In this document: one piece after another, positions 9,050 to 19,236 of the stretch
Position numbering within the stretch: position 1 is the stretch's first letter
Layout of the letters: every line of letters starts with the position of its first letter
Origin: Eragrostis nindensis
Taxonomy: Eukaryota; Streptophyta; Magnoliopsida; Poales; Poaceae
Direction: 5' to 3'
Assembly (NCBI GenBank): GCA_012490785.1
Contig: JAAXCT010000026.1
Span: 2,909,682-2,973,681 of the forward strand
Length of the DNA: 64,000 nucleotides
Position numbers and translations under genes: made by a program
The notes under the pieces: model-generated
Told to the model about the DNA's origin: nothing
Database searches by the model: none
Seen by the model: only the letters and a program-made list of their open reading frames with translations

Positions 9050-11346
9050 TTTTTTCACGAACATGCCTGGGCACGTGTTTCATTAAGAGGAGATAGAAGC
9101 ATAATTACAAGAAAGAGCGTTCTGGAACAGAGCGTTCCGGATCACTACGCGACCTACACTGCCTCATGCGGACTACTCACAATCTAACAGCGACGGATAG
9201 CCAGCCATTGCCCATACACGGCTTTCATCCTTTACAAGAGAAGCTAGAGCTCAAGCCTGCGAGGACTTGCTGTTGAGTACTCTGTCATTCCGCTCCTTCC
9301 AGATCAGCCAAGCTGTGAGCAATGACAACGTATCGAACCCTTTTCTTCGCGATTGGGGACCCGCTTTCTGGCCGGCAACCACCAGTCGACCACCTCGATC
9401 TCTGATTGCGGCATCAGTTGTTGTAGGCCCGACGACCTCAGTACGCGGAACCAGACTTCTCTGCTGTAAACGCACCCTAGTAGCAGGTGCTGGATAGTTT
9501 CGGGTGCTTGCGAGCAGAGCGCACACGGACCGCTGTTTTGTCGATTGTGGCGTTGGAGTCTGTCGGACGTCCAGCAGCGACCCAGGAGGGCCAGCCAGAA
9601 GAAGAACTTGACCGACAGAGGGGCGCGCACCTTTGTCAGTTCTTTAGCTCCTGGGATGCCGCATTGGCCAGTGAAGAATGCCTTGTACGCAGAGGAGGCG
9701 GAGTATTGCTGGTTTGCGGACCATCGCCAAATGAATTTGTCCCGCGTACTTTGATCAAGCACCAGGTGGTCGACCTTATCCCAGGTGCGCAGATACTCAA
9801 TTATGACGCGCACCGTGAGGCCTCCGTTGATATCTCGAACCCATCTCCTGTTCTGCAGTGCCTCCGCCACCGTTCTGCACGACCGCACATGTTTGTCGAC
9901 CGCTTGGAACAGGTTAGGAGCCAGCATCTCAAGGGATTTCCCATCGATCCAACGATCTGTCCAGAAAAGAGTGTTTGATCCTGAACCAACCTCAACCGTT
10001 ACCGAGACTGCGAACATTGCTTGCACCATTCGTTCTGTTTTATTTGGGAGTGAGATCCAGCTTCTTGTCTCGTCGGTACGACGCAACCATTCCCACCGTA
10101 ACCTTAGAGCATATCCGAGGGTAGTGAGATCCATGATGCCGAGGCCGCCCAGTTCCTTCGGTCTCGTGACCTTGGGCCATGCCACCAGGCAATGACCCCC
10201 AGATACCATTTCTCTTCGATCCCGATCCACATTTCAATTGCCGCCAACCTTTCGCCCTGGGCCATTTCTCGCCGGAGCTTGTCCAGGATGCGAATGGCCC
10301 AGGGCGAAAGGTTGGCGGCAATTGAAATGTGGATCGGGATCGAAGAGAGCGTCGTCTTTACAAGCTCAGCATGGCCTGCCTTGGCCATGAGGCCAGCCTT
10401 CCAAGTTCGCAAGCGCGCGCTGACGGAGTCGATCACGGCTGGAGGTCAGCCTTGCTGAGCTTGTAGATGGAGAGGGGGATTCCGAGATACTTGCAAGGAA
10501 AATGCGTGAGTTGGCAGGGGAAGAGCTGCATGACCTCTGAAATTTGTTCTTCGCTGCATTGGATTGGAGTGAATTGACACTTCTGAACGTTCGTGCGCAG
10601 ACCGGATGCGCCTACGAACGTGTCGAGGATGGCTCTGACTGTGAGGAGGTCCTTCCTCGTCGGCTTCAGGAAGAGAACCAGGTCATCTGCGTAGAGCGAG
10701 GCTCTGTTTCGGATTGCGAGGTGGCCCAAAGGGGCATATGTCTTGCTTTGGCCGTAGAGATGAGGTTGTTTAGCGCCTCCATGACCAGCACGAACAGCAT
10801 TGGCGAAAGCGGATCACCCTGCCTCAGCCCTCGACCATGGCAAATTCGCCGTCCCGCCTGCCCGTTCAGGAGGATCTTTGTGCTCGCCGTTGACAGAAGG
10901 ATGGAAATCCAGTTGATCCATCGCCTTGAGAAGCCCATGTGTCTGAGCATATCCAGCAAGAACAACCAATTCACCGTGTCAAAAGCTTTTGCAATGTCCA
11001 CCTTAAGAAGGATGCAGGATTTGCGACGCGCATGGAGGAGCTTAGCCGTGAGCTGGACTGTCCGAAAGTTGTCGTGGATCATGCGACCTTTTATGAAGGC
11101 CCTCTGATTTGGCTTAACCAACTCGTTGAGACGTGGCGCCAATCTTAGCGACAGTGCCTTAGCAAAGATTTTGCTGAAACTGTGTATGAGCGAGATGGGC
11201 CTATAATCCTTCACCTCTTCGGCTTCTTGTTTTTTCTTGAGCAGCATCATGTATGCTTCGTTAAGGAGGTTGAAACTTCTGAAGTCAAGCGACCATAGGG
11301 CATGGAAGCCGTTAACGACGTCTTGTTTGTGCTTCGATGCGCCTTT
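9050..11346 (-). mobile_element. 5'-truncated, decayed L1-type LINE
   Basis: In minus-strand order: the RT part (about 11346-10430) has RPISLIHSFSKI, KVDIAKAFDTVNW, GRGLRQGDPLSPMLF and an intact catalytic YADD in RASLYADDLVLF near 10690. Next is the connecting region with CKYLGIPLS and, at about 10140-9480, KELGGLGI and the zinc-finger-like segment C(x2)C ending HLLLGC. The C-terminal TAWLIWKERN lies at about 9290. The frame breaks near 10700, 10230 and 9480. There is no endonuclease or ORF1, so the copy is 5'-truncated near 11346. The A-rich end is at about 9050. It lies between PELPK copy 2 and the DUF1668 gene and is not autonomous. Confidence 0.85.
10211..10348. repeat. Perfect 56-bp inverted repeat inside the LINE
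   Basis: Positions 10211-10266 are the exact reverse complement of 10293-10348, with a 26-bp spacer. The right arm encodes the normal LINE segment (IPIHISIAANLSPWAI, minus strand). The left arm, read in the same direction, gives an antisense translation (MAQGERLAAIEMWIGIEE) where LINE coding sequence would be expected. This is a snap-back duplication inserted in or replacing LINE sequence. Confidence 0.95.
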
Positions 11347-11548
11347 GCAACATGGTGAACATTTCAGTTCCAAATAGGCCCTGGGAAACTGAATGGAATG
11401 AATGAGAGTACATATAAAATAAATACTCCACGGTGAACATTTTAGTTCCAAGTAGCAATTACTACTCGGTGATCGATGCAGCACACAGCTTACTTTACGA
11501 AAGCATATGGATTCAAACTGGAGTCTTAAAGCAAAGACCTGAAATTAT

Positions 11549-12868
11549 TCAGAGAACTGCCGTGACGGTATCGTCGATACCACTAGACTTGTGATACCTC
11601 GAATTGTGCATTACAAGTTTCACTTCCCCGTTGCCGCAACCGGCACTGCCATCGTGCACGGGCGGCACCACCACCTCCACGCCAGTCAGGACAGCAACAT
11701 TCTGAGAAGTTAATTCATCGCCCAAGATGACGGCGTTGGGAGTCCTAGTGCGGAAGAACCTCGCGACGCAGAACCTGCCGGAGCCGAGGTTTACAAGCTG
11801 AGGATCCTGCATCTCCCGCCATTCTTCAGGTGGCTCAAGCTCCTTCCACGTGCCCAGCAGCTGTGGTTGGGAGTCTATGGTGGAGAGGTCAGCAGCAGCA
11901 GCAGCAGCAGCCAACAACCCGTTCTCAGAGAAGCCAAACCAGAGCTTCAGCTGGGGTACATACTCAAACTTGCCACGGAACGGTAGCGTCCACTTGCCCT
12001 CTTCTCTCCACGTGTAGCTCGCCGCCGTGTCGAGGCAGTAGGTGCCGGCATCCTCCATGGATACGCAGATCTGAGAGACGCCATCAGCAAAACCATAGGA
12101 GCTGATCTCTGGACAGCTGTTTGTAGTGTCGCGGGAGTAGGGCGGCGGCGGTAGGAGTTTGCATGTGTGATGGGAATTGGAGACGTGGGATAAGGAGAAC
12201 CTTTTGAAGAGGACGGCCTCGAACTGCGCACTGCAGCCGCCCGCCTCCTCCGGTTTGGGATTTCTGTCCATGATGACGAAGCTGCCGTCAACACCTCCCT
12301 CGAGGTCATCGATGAAGGGGCCACGTCTGAGAATTTCTTCCAGGTCGGTGCTGGGGATGAAGAGGGAGATGGGCGCCGACTTGGGCTTGTGGAGACGGGG
12401 CATGGTCACCGCGCAGCAAGCGTCAGCTTCCACGAGGAAGGCGCGCCCCGCCTCGTCCAAGCACATCACCCGGCGATCCGCGATAGGGAGTAAGTGCACC
12501 CGCGTGTCGTGCAGGTCGGAAGATAAGGCTGCGAAGCTGCAGATTGGGCGGGGGAGCCGGATCCTCTTCATCCGCTTCAAAACCGCAGCCGCCGCCGCCG
12601 CCGAATCAACCTGCAGATCGTTCTTCTGACCGCCGGCGGCATCAGCCGTGGTAGGCGCCAAAGTGGTGGCGTCATGCAGTTCTCCTTGGGGTTTGGATCC
12701 GCTTCCGTTCGGCCGCCGCTGCGCAGGTTTTGTAGTGTTGAAGAACTGATGGCGCTCCACGTCGATGCAGCGCAGCGATTGGATTTTAGTGACGCGGTTT
12801 TCCATGACGAGATTCAGAAATCGACGCGGGAGGCCCATCACCGATTCGATCGTCGGCTTCAAAGCCAT
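11549..12868 (-). CDS. DUF1668 family protein
   Basis: An intronless gene for 439 aa. The conserved blocks are those I associate with the grass-expanded DUF1668 family: GLPRRFLNLVMENR near residue 13, a MPRLHKPKSAPISLFIP block, CVSMEDAGTYCLDT, a WTLPFRGKFEYVPQLKLWFG block, and TWKELEPPEEW followed by DPQLVNLGSGRFC near the C-terminus. The function is unknown. No signal peptide is present. A polyalanine run (AAAAAAA, encoded by GCC/GCA repeats) occurs in two places and may vary in length. The start at 12868 is the first ATG in frame and is followed closely by the family block. The 3' end lies about 200 bp from the truncated LINE. There is no frame disruption. Assignment to this DUF rather than a related kelch-like F-box-associated family is from memory. 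Confidence 0.7.
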   Translation of the reverse strand: MALKPTIESVMGLPRRFLNLVMENRVTKIQSLRCIDVERHQFFNTTKPAQRRPNGSGSKPQGELHDATTLAPTTADAAGGQKNDLQVDSAAAAAAVLKRMKRIRLPRPICSFAALSSDLHDTRVHLLPIADRRVMCLDEAGRAFLVEADACCAVTMPRLHKPKSAPISLFIPSTDLEEILRRGPFIDDLEGGVDGSFVIMDRNPKPEEAGGCSAQFEAVLFKRFSLSHVSNSHHTCKLLPPPPYSRDTTNSCPEISSYGFADGVSQICVSMEDAGTYCLDTAASYTWREEGKWTLPFRGKFEYVPQLKLWFGFSENGLLAAAAAAADLSTIDSQPQLLGTWKELEPPEEWREMQDPQLVNLGSGRFCVARFFRTRTPNAVILGDELTSQNVAVLTGVEVVVPPVHDGSAGCGNGEVKLVMHNSRYHKSSGIDDTVTAVL

Positions 12869-13296
12869 CAGAGCGGCTGACCGGAGCTGAGATGGAGAAA
12901 GGAAGCGACGGACCTCGCCGGAGCAGAATGGCGGCGGACGTACGTGGGTGGTGGTGGGCGTTCGGAATTGGGATGGATTCTAGGTCTGGCCGCCTTGGGA
13001 TCTCAACAAGGTACCAATACAACGACTCGTACGCGCCTGTATAATAACACATGAAAAGTCACGTACCCATAATAAGACATCGCAGGCCATATACACGCTG
13101 AAAAACGAAACTTACAATACAAAAAAAAAAGGGCAGGAGAACCGTATGAACCAAGAGCACACGACACGAGAACACCGAGTGGTAACAAACACTTAATTGA
13201 TGTACGAGGTAGCCCGTCCGCACGAGCACGACCGACGCAGTACGTAGCTCTAGCAACGCGGCATACATGTAGGCCGCATGCAGACATGATGGTGCA
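12869..13296. other. Spacer between the DUF1668 gene and PELPK copy 3
   Basis: Contains the promoter and leader of the DUF1668 gene (just right of 12868) and the 3' flank of PELPK copy 3. No further gene is seen. Confidence 0.5.
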
Positions 13297-13599
13297 TCAT
13301 GGCTTCTCCTCTGGCTCCGGGAAGTGGAACTCGGGAATGAAAGGAATCTCAGGCTTCGGGGGCAAGTCGACCTCCGGGAACGGCGGCAGGTGCACTTCAG
13401 GGAACGGTGGCAGCTCCTCAGGCTTTGGCGGCAGCTCGTGCTCTGGAAATGGCAGCTCCGGCACGGGAAGGTGCGGCGGGAACTCTTCCCCTTCTTCCTC
13501 CTTGGGCGCCGGCTCCTCCAGCCTCCGCGCCGCGATGCTTATGACGACGCACGACAGCAGCAGCGCGAGAAGCACGAGGGAGGAGGTTCTCGAAGCCAT
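13297..13599 (-). CDS. Secreted PELPK-repeat proline-rich cell-wall protein (copy 3)
   Basis: A single-exon gene of 100 aa. The signal peptide spans about residues 1-23 (SSLVLLALLLSCVVIS) and ends near IAARRLEEP, matching the AARxLEE junction of the paralogs. The mature chain is acidic and proline-rich (ELPPFPEVHLPPFPEVDL and similar) and ends FHFPEPEEKP, like copy 2. No Cys remains in the mature part and no transmembrane segment is seen. The ATG at 13599 directly precedes the hydrophobic core. A conserved CTATAAG lies 105 bp upstream. A TATATA also occurs about 40 bp upstream, but that would leave an unusually short leader. It is the third member of the local PELPK trio, all on the minus strand. 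Confidence 0.85.
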   Translation of the reverse strand: MASRTSSLVLLALLLSCVVISIAARRLEEPAPKEEEGEEFPPHLPVPELPFPEHELPPKPEELPPFPEVHLPPFPEVDLPPKPEIPFIPEFHFPEPEEKP

Positions 13600-13703
13600 G
13601 ACGGATTGTTTGTTTGATCTGCGAGTTTGAGCTGGGATCTATATACGAGGAACTGGTGATGTGTGGCCTGTCGGACGGGAGAGACGAGCAGCTATGATCT
13701 CTA

Positions 13704-13710
13704 CTTATAG
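13704..13710 (-). promoter_or_regulatory. TATA box of PELPK copy 3
   Basis: CTATAAG on the minus strand, inside CTATAAGTAG, about 105 bp upstream of the ATG at 13599. It is shared in sequence and distance with copies 1 and 2. Confidence 0.55.
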
Positions 13711-13848
13711 TCGCGAAATCACCACGCATGCCAGCGCGTTGCAACGGCCCGGCGCCTTTGGAAGGTTGGTCAGCTGCAGTACTACGAAGTCGGTGCCTTG
13801 TGCTGGTGTCAGGTTACTGCTCGCTGGACGATTTGGTAGAGAAGAGAA

Positions 13849-14300
13849 TCCGTCCATTGCACCGTGCCACCCTTCATGTTCTGGCAGGACAGGTACGAGC
13901 TTAACACTGTCGTTAGGCCACCAGTTAAGAGAATGACCAGAGTTAGTACAAGGTAGGCAGGGCACGGATTTCCTGATCGAGCTATTCTTCGAGCAACAAA
14001 AGCTGGTATCTGTATTCAAAGCTTCAAGCGCGTTAGGAAGTCATTATCACACCATACAATAGGCTATGTGCACATCAAATCCGTCCAGCGCACCGTGCCT
14101 CCCTGCATGTTCATGTTCTGGCACGACAGGTGCGAGCTTACACTGTCGTTAGGCCACCAGTTAAGAGAATGGCCAGAGTTAGTACAAGGTGCGGGCAGGG
14201 ATTTCCTGATCGAGCTATTCTTCGAGCAACAAAAGCTGGCATCTGTATTCAAGCGCATTAGGAATTCATTATCACACCATACGATAGGCGATGTGCACAT
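13849..14300. repeat. Direct tandem duplication, unit about 230 bp
   Basis: Unit A (about 13849-14078) and unit B (about 14079-14300) both begin ATCCGTCCA and end near ATGTGCACATC. They share long identical blocks such as CACTGTCGTTAGGCCACCAG and TCCTGATCGAGCTATTCTTC. Differences are small indels and substitutions (for example a 4-bp CATG repeat in unit B). An open frame crosses unit B on each strand, but no family is recognisable. Apart from this repeat the 13.6-14.7 kb spacer holds no supported gene. Confidence 0.9.
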
Positions 14301-14776
14301 CCAGTTCAGAAAAAGGACATCTACCAATCAAACTTCATCACTAGGAATTCGTCCTGCTAACACTACTACACCAGCATAATGGGAAGCGACAGGCCAACAA
14401 TCAACTCAGAACAATAACTCACGATCTTGACGTAATATATTGATTGTAGTGTCAAATTCACCAATGACTTAACAAGAAAAAAGAAGATGAGCAAAAAGTG
14501 GATCTTATGCATGCTCATGCCAACATCATTCACGAATGCCAAGCTCCATGTGGTATCTTGATCTCACGAATGGTTGGCATGGTTTTCCCAACCATAACTG
14601 ACATCGTCTTTTAGGAATGATTTGTCCACCAATATTATCTGTGCAATTGAACGCCAGTTAGAAGCAACAAGGCACCTAAAGAGTGATGAAACAAGGTAAA
14701 GCAGAAGAATAAACTTAGTAATGAAAGAGAATTAAGAACCTCAATTTCATGGACACGAAACTTGAGCAAAATTTTG

Positions 14777-17700
14777 TCACACAATTTCAATCCCTGACGA
14801 GATACATAGCTTGGAGTCAGCTCCACCACTAATCACGCTGTCCCCTTTCCACCAGTCCGCACATAAAACCTGAAATCACCCAAAGGTAATTAGAGCGCCT
14901 CAAATTTATTCTTCTCCTGAAATCTGGAAAAGGAAATGATGACGATAAAACAATACCTTATCCGTGTGCGAGTCCACGGATGCCAACGGCCACTGCAACA
15001 ACAGCAAAATCAAAATTAGATTACTGTGAAATATCACGGGGACAACATGATGATGATGATAACGAGATTATTAGAAAATCAGAATCATACAGCTGTTCTT
15101 AGATCCCATAACATCACTTTTCCATCAAATGAAGATGACACCAAATGAAACCAGGAACTTGGATGCCATTTACAAGCAGTGATCCAGCTTGAGTGAGAAG
15201 AGAACTGAAAAATAGGGGCTAGGGTTCCTGTTTGAGGGAAAACATATGAGCTAGTTTGAGTGCGGTCCATTACTCTAATTAAAAGCATATATACTTATAA
15301 TATATTTACCGGGTTTGCGAGGGTCCCATACCCTCAAGACAGGATCTGATCCACCAGCAGCAATCAATGAAGAGCCCTCACCACCACAATCCAAGCAATT
15401 CAAGGCCTTCCCACAAACCTGTGGATAAGGTTCAGACATGAAAGTGCAATAAGAAATCCAGTTATGAAAACATAACATGACAAGTGCATTGGCTTAACAA
15501 TCAGCTACATTTAACAGTATGAGTAATCAGAGACTCTGTCGTGCAGACTGAGAAAATGAGTGCTACAATTTGGAAACAACAGTCGTTAGCAAGTTATACC
15601 ATCTACCAGTCCTACCACCATGGAGCATAAAAACGACATATTCTCCGTACCAATGCATATTAAATTTCTTTAAGACAAGTAGATGAAGTTAAACAACAAA
15701 GTATGCATTATATAGATATTTTTTCCATACCATATTCCACGTCTCTTTCACGGTTTGGACATCCCATTGTCGAATTGAATGATCCCAGGATGCTGAATAT
15801 ATCGTTTGCTGATCAGGCCAGGTAACAGCAGTAACACATTGTGTATGTCCGAGAAGTGTTGAAGTGGCTAAACCCTGGAGCAAAAATGTACAACAGGAAA
15901 CAGATTGTGAGAATAGTGGGGAACTATCACGACTTCCTGACCAGGGAAGAAAATCATTAACAGGAAGTGCTAGCCTTCCATCCAAACGCACTAAATATAT
16001 CACAACATAAAAATTGAAAACAAAGAACTGCTCGGTCTCAATATGATGAATGGGGTCAAGATCTAGTCCACAACCAAAGGTCAAAATTAGCCGTGAACAG
16101 AAATCAAACCATTTTGCAGCTGAGCATTCATACAATATCTCCAGGTCCAACAAACGGAGGAGGAACACTAATACCAAATAAACTGATAAATGCTTAGCTA
16201 CCTAACTCAATCAATCAAATGTAGCATGCACAGCCTTTGCATCTCGCCTACATGACCCAGGAGTTCAAATTAGAGTGTAAAACATTACCTCTAATTGAGA
16301 CTCTTCCGCTCCAGATGAGTCAGTCCTTCTCTTCTTTAACGACACAGCATCACCGTCTTCTTCAGATCCTTCAACAGCCCACAGCTTGATGGTGCTGTCC
16401 CAGGAACCAGAACATAGCTAGTTACCAAAATAAGAAGTCAATCAGAAGGAACCATGGATGGATAAGTAAATGCAGCAATAGCAATGTTGCAGAAGAATTG
16501 ATATATGTGTCAATACCATTTCTTTGGAAGGGTCTACAGCAACACTTTGAACAGATGACGTGTGCCCACGAAGAATTTTGTACGCTCCAATTCGCTTTGG
16601 GTAGTCCATACTGATTGATGTCTCAGACTTCAGAAGTGGAAAGCATAGTAAGGATATAATCTGACAAAATAAACTAGACTTGAAAAGAAAAGCAGAACAA
16701 AAAAACGAGATGCTTTTACCTTGAATATGCGCAATGACCGATCCTTTGAGCCAGTCACTACATGCAAAGTGCCTTCAGTTTCAACTCCTGGAATAAGATT
16801 ATTCGTGTCAGTTGTTTAATTGTGGAAGATATGTCATCATAACATTAATCATAAAATATTAATCATTTTGACCTTTATTGATGAATCTCGTAGAAGTAAT
16901 TGCACCGCCATGTCCCTCCAGAATATGTGTACATGCTCCATCTTTCCATATTCTAAGTAATAAATGAGAGTAAGACATACAGCTTTCCTTGAAACACTTT
17001 TGGCACCTATATGTGTGCTCTTTACTCTTTACTAACAGCGCAAAACAAAAGGGTAGAGTTCTGAATGATGCATACCTTCCAAGACCATCATAGCAACCTG
17101 TTAATATGAAACTGCGAAAAGACAAGTAGTTTAGCAATAATGGAAGTTGCACGAAAGATGTAAAACCTTTTTTATGTCTGATAAAAAAAAATTGCCACTA
17201 TGTATAGGCGCATCAATTCCTCAGTTTTTCTTTCATCATAGAGGAAAGGTATCCTATTTTATCGGCTGTAGGATTTTGAGACGATGACTAGACCTTCCTA
17301 GGTGCTATTTCCAGAATACCCCATGTTTGTGTTCTTTGATTATAGGTTACTACAGCTGAAAATGGATAGCTAGGGAGACAGGCAAATTCAGCATATGGGA
17401 ATGGCTAAGACAGATTAAATACGATATTTGCTCATCCTTTGCTTTAATTATGAGAAAATTGCATCACAGGTCCTTGAACTTGAACATTTGACTCACCTAC
17501 ACCTTCAAACTCACAGTTCACTTTCTTGGCCCCTGAACTTCCACGCCTGTCTTACCTACACCCCTAAACTTACATTTTACTTCCTTGACCCCTCAAACTT
17601 GTGTGGTTATCTCACCTAGCCCCTGACATAATCAAGCTCAAGAATGCAGGTTTGAGGTGCTAGGTGAGACCAAAAAAAAATATGCAGGTTTAAGCGGCTG

Positions 17701-19236
17701 ATGAAGTACAAGTCTAGGGGTGCAGGTGACACAACCTTGCAAGTTCAGGGGATGAGATAGTAGACTTCAAGTGCAGGGTTGTAGGTGGTAAGACAAATGC
17801 ACAATGATGCAATTTTTTCATTATTCGTTGTTGAATTGTAGGCTCCAACCAACACCAAGGAAGGTGCAGTAGCAGGTCAGCGGACAGTACAAGCAGCAGC
17901 ACCAGATGCAAAATACTGGCAAACATCATGCCAGGAAGACTACCAGAGTGTGATCTTTAGAGTTTCAGACAAGAATATCAAAATAAGAAATAATTAGACA
18001 ATGATTTTAGTCCAGGAGTCCCATTCCTATGACGGTGTACAGTCAATCTAAGGGTAAGTCTAGGTTCTATTTCAGTTAAGCAAAGAACGAATAATTTCCC
18101 CCCATCCACATGCTATCCCAACCACTCTGTTTCTCTGTTCCTAACATCAGCACGTCTACATTGGCCTCAGCTTCCAGAAGTTATTCCTGGAACCTGTGAG
18201 AACCAGGTTGCAACACAAGTGTGCTCAAGGCTAAAACAATAAAATAAAAGGATGGTGAAACAGCATATAACGGTCAAAAGTGTCATTTTATTCCATCATT
18301 GGTTTGGGTTCAAGTAATCAAGTCTGACTGCTATCATACATCAGTATATATTCCAACCTAACAGAAGATCCTAAACTGCTACTTTAGAAGAAAGCCAACA
18401 AGGCATGTTCTCATTAGGTATGTATTGCAACAAATGATAAAGATTATAGGGAAATATGTATGTCAAACGCCAGCAAATGTAGCGATCCTATACCAAAACT
18501 AGGTGAAGTACAACCCTATAATCCGATCATAGCCAAGATAAAATTTGTGCATCAATTAATACCCGGCACATTTCTCAAACTAAAAACTAAGGCCATCAAG
18601 CCAGTACAGAAGTTACGACCAATAGAGGTAAAGAACAATTCCAATTACTACTAGCTGTTAACAGGTTTGCATACCTCCGGTTCGATCCATCAACCGCGCT
18701 AACCCAGTCATCATGTGGACAGGGCTCCTCCTGCTTCCTCGGCGCCACGGCTTTCACATACTCGAGCTCAAGCACACTCTCCTGCAAAAACGCTCACACC
18801 CAACCCTAGCATAATTCACAACAATATCCTGCCACAGGAACACCTCCAAGGTGGAACAAACAAGCTTCCGAACTGAAATTCGTACCGCAGATATTCCTTT
18901 GGCGTTGAGGAACTGCTGCAGCGGCATCCGCACCAGCTCGCCGTCCACGAGGAAATCGAAGGGCTGCGGCTTGTGGTCCGGCTCGTCTGCGAAACGAAAG
19001 AAGCGCAAGGTTAGAAATCCCCCCCGGTTCGTCCTACTCTATCAAGAGCTGGGGCTGGGTTGTTCAGGGCACTCACCGGCGGCGAGGAGGCTGTTGACAA
19101 TCTCGGATAGGCCCATGCGGGAGAGGTCGGCGGGGACGGCGATGGCGGCGGTCGGCGCTTGAAGTGGCGGCGGCAGCTTCGTGACGAAGCGCACGCGCAC
19201 CTGGCGCGACGGGTCGGAGGCGCCGTCGGCGTCCAT
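14777..19236 (-). CDS. WDR12: Ribosome biogenesis protein WDR12/YTM1 homolog
   Basis: 436 aa from 13 exons (minus): 19236-19077, 18986-18886, 18781-18675, 17111-17076, 16952-16873, 16787-16720, 16627-16517, 16417-16289, 15874-15731, 15418-15310, 15227-15091, 14992-14957, 14869-14777. All introns are GT-AG and every junction keeps frame. The N-terminal NLE domain (VRVRFVTKLPPPLQAP and DLSRMGLSEIVNSLL, residues about 13-55; FDFLVDGELVRMPL) is followed by WD repeats with typical ends (GSWDSTIKLW, SASWDHSIRQW, AAGGSDPVLRVW, SSSFDGKVMLW). A Lys/Arg/Glu-rich loop (LKKRRTDSSGAEE) sits between blades, as in the family. WDR12/Ytm1 is known to act with PES1/Nop7 and BOP1/Erb1 in 60S maturation in the nucleolus. 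The length fits the family (about 420-430 aa). Intron 3 (17112-18674) is the longest and holds a MITE-like repeat. Confidence 0.9.
17454..17817. mobile_element. MITE-like inverted-repeat element in WDR12 intron 3
   Basis: The ends GAAAATTGCATCA (17454) and TGATGCAATTTTTTC (to about 17819) are inverted copies. The flanks inside are also imperfect inverted copies of each other (GTCCTTGAACTTGAAC on the left; GAAGTTCAAGG-like units on the right), so the whole ~365 bp can fold. There is no coding capacity. The family was not identified and the boundaries are approximate. Confidence 0.55.
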
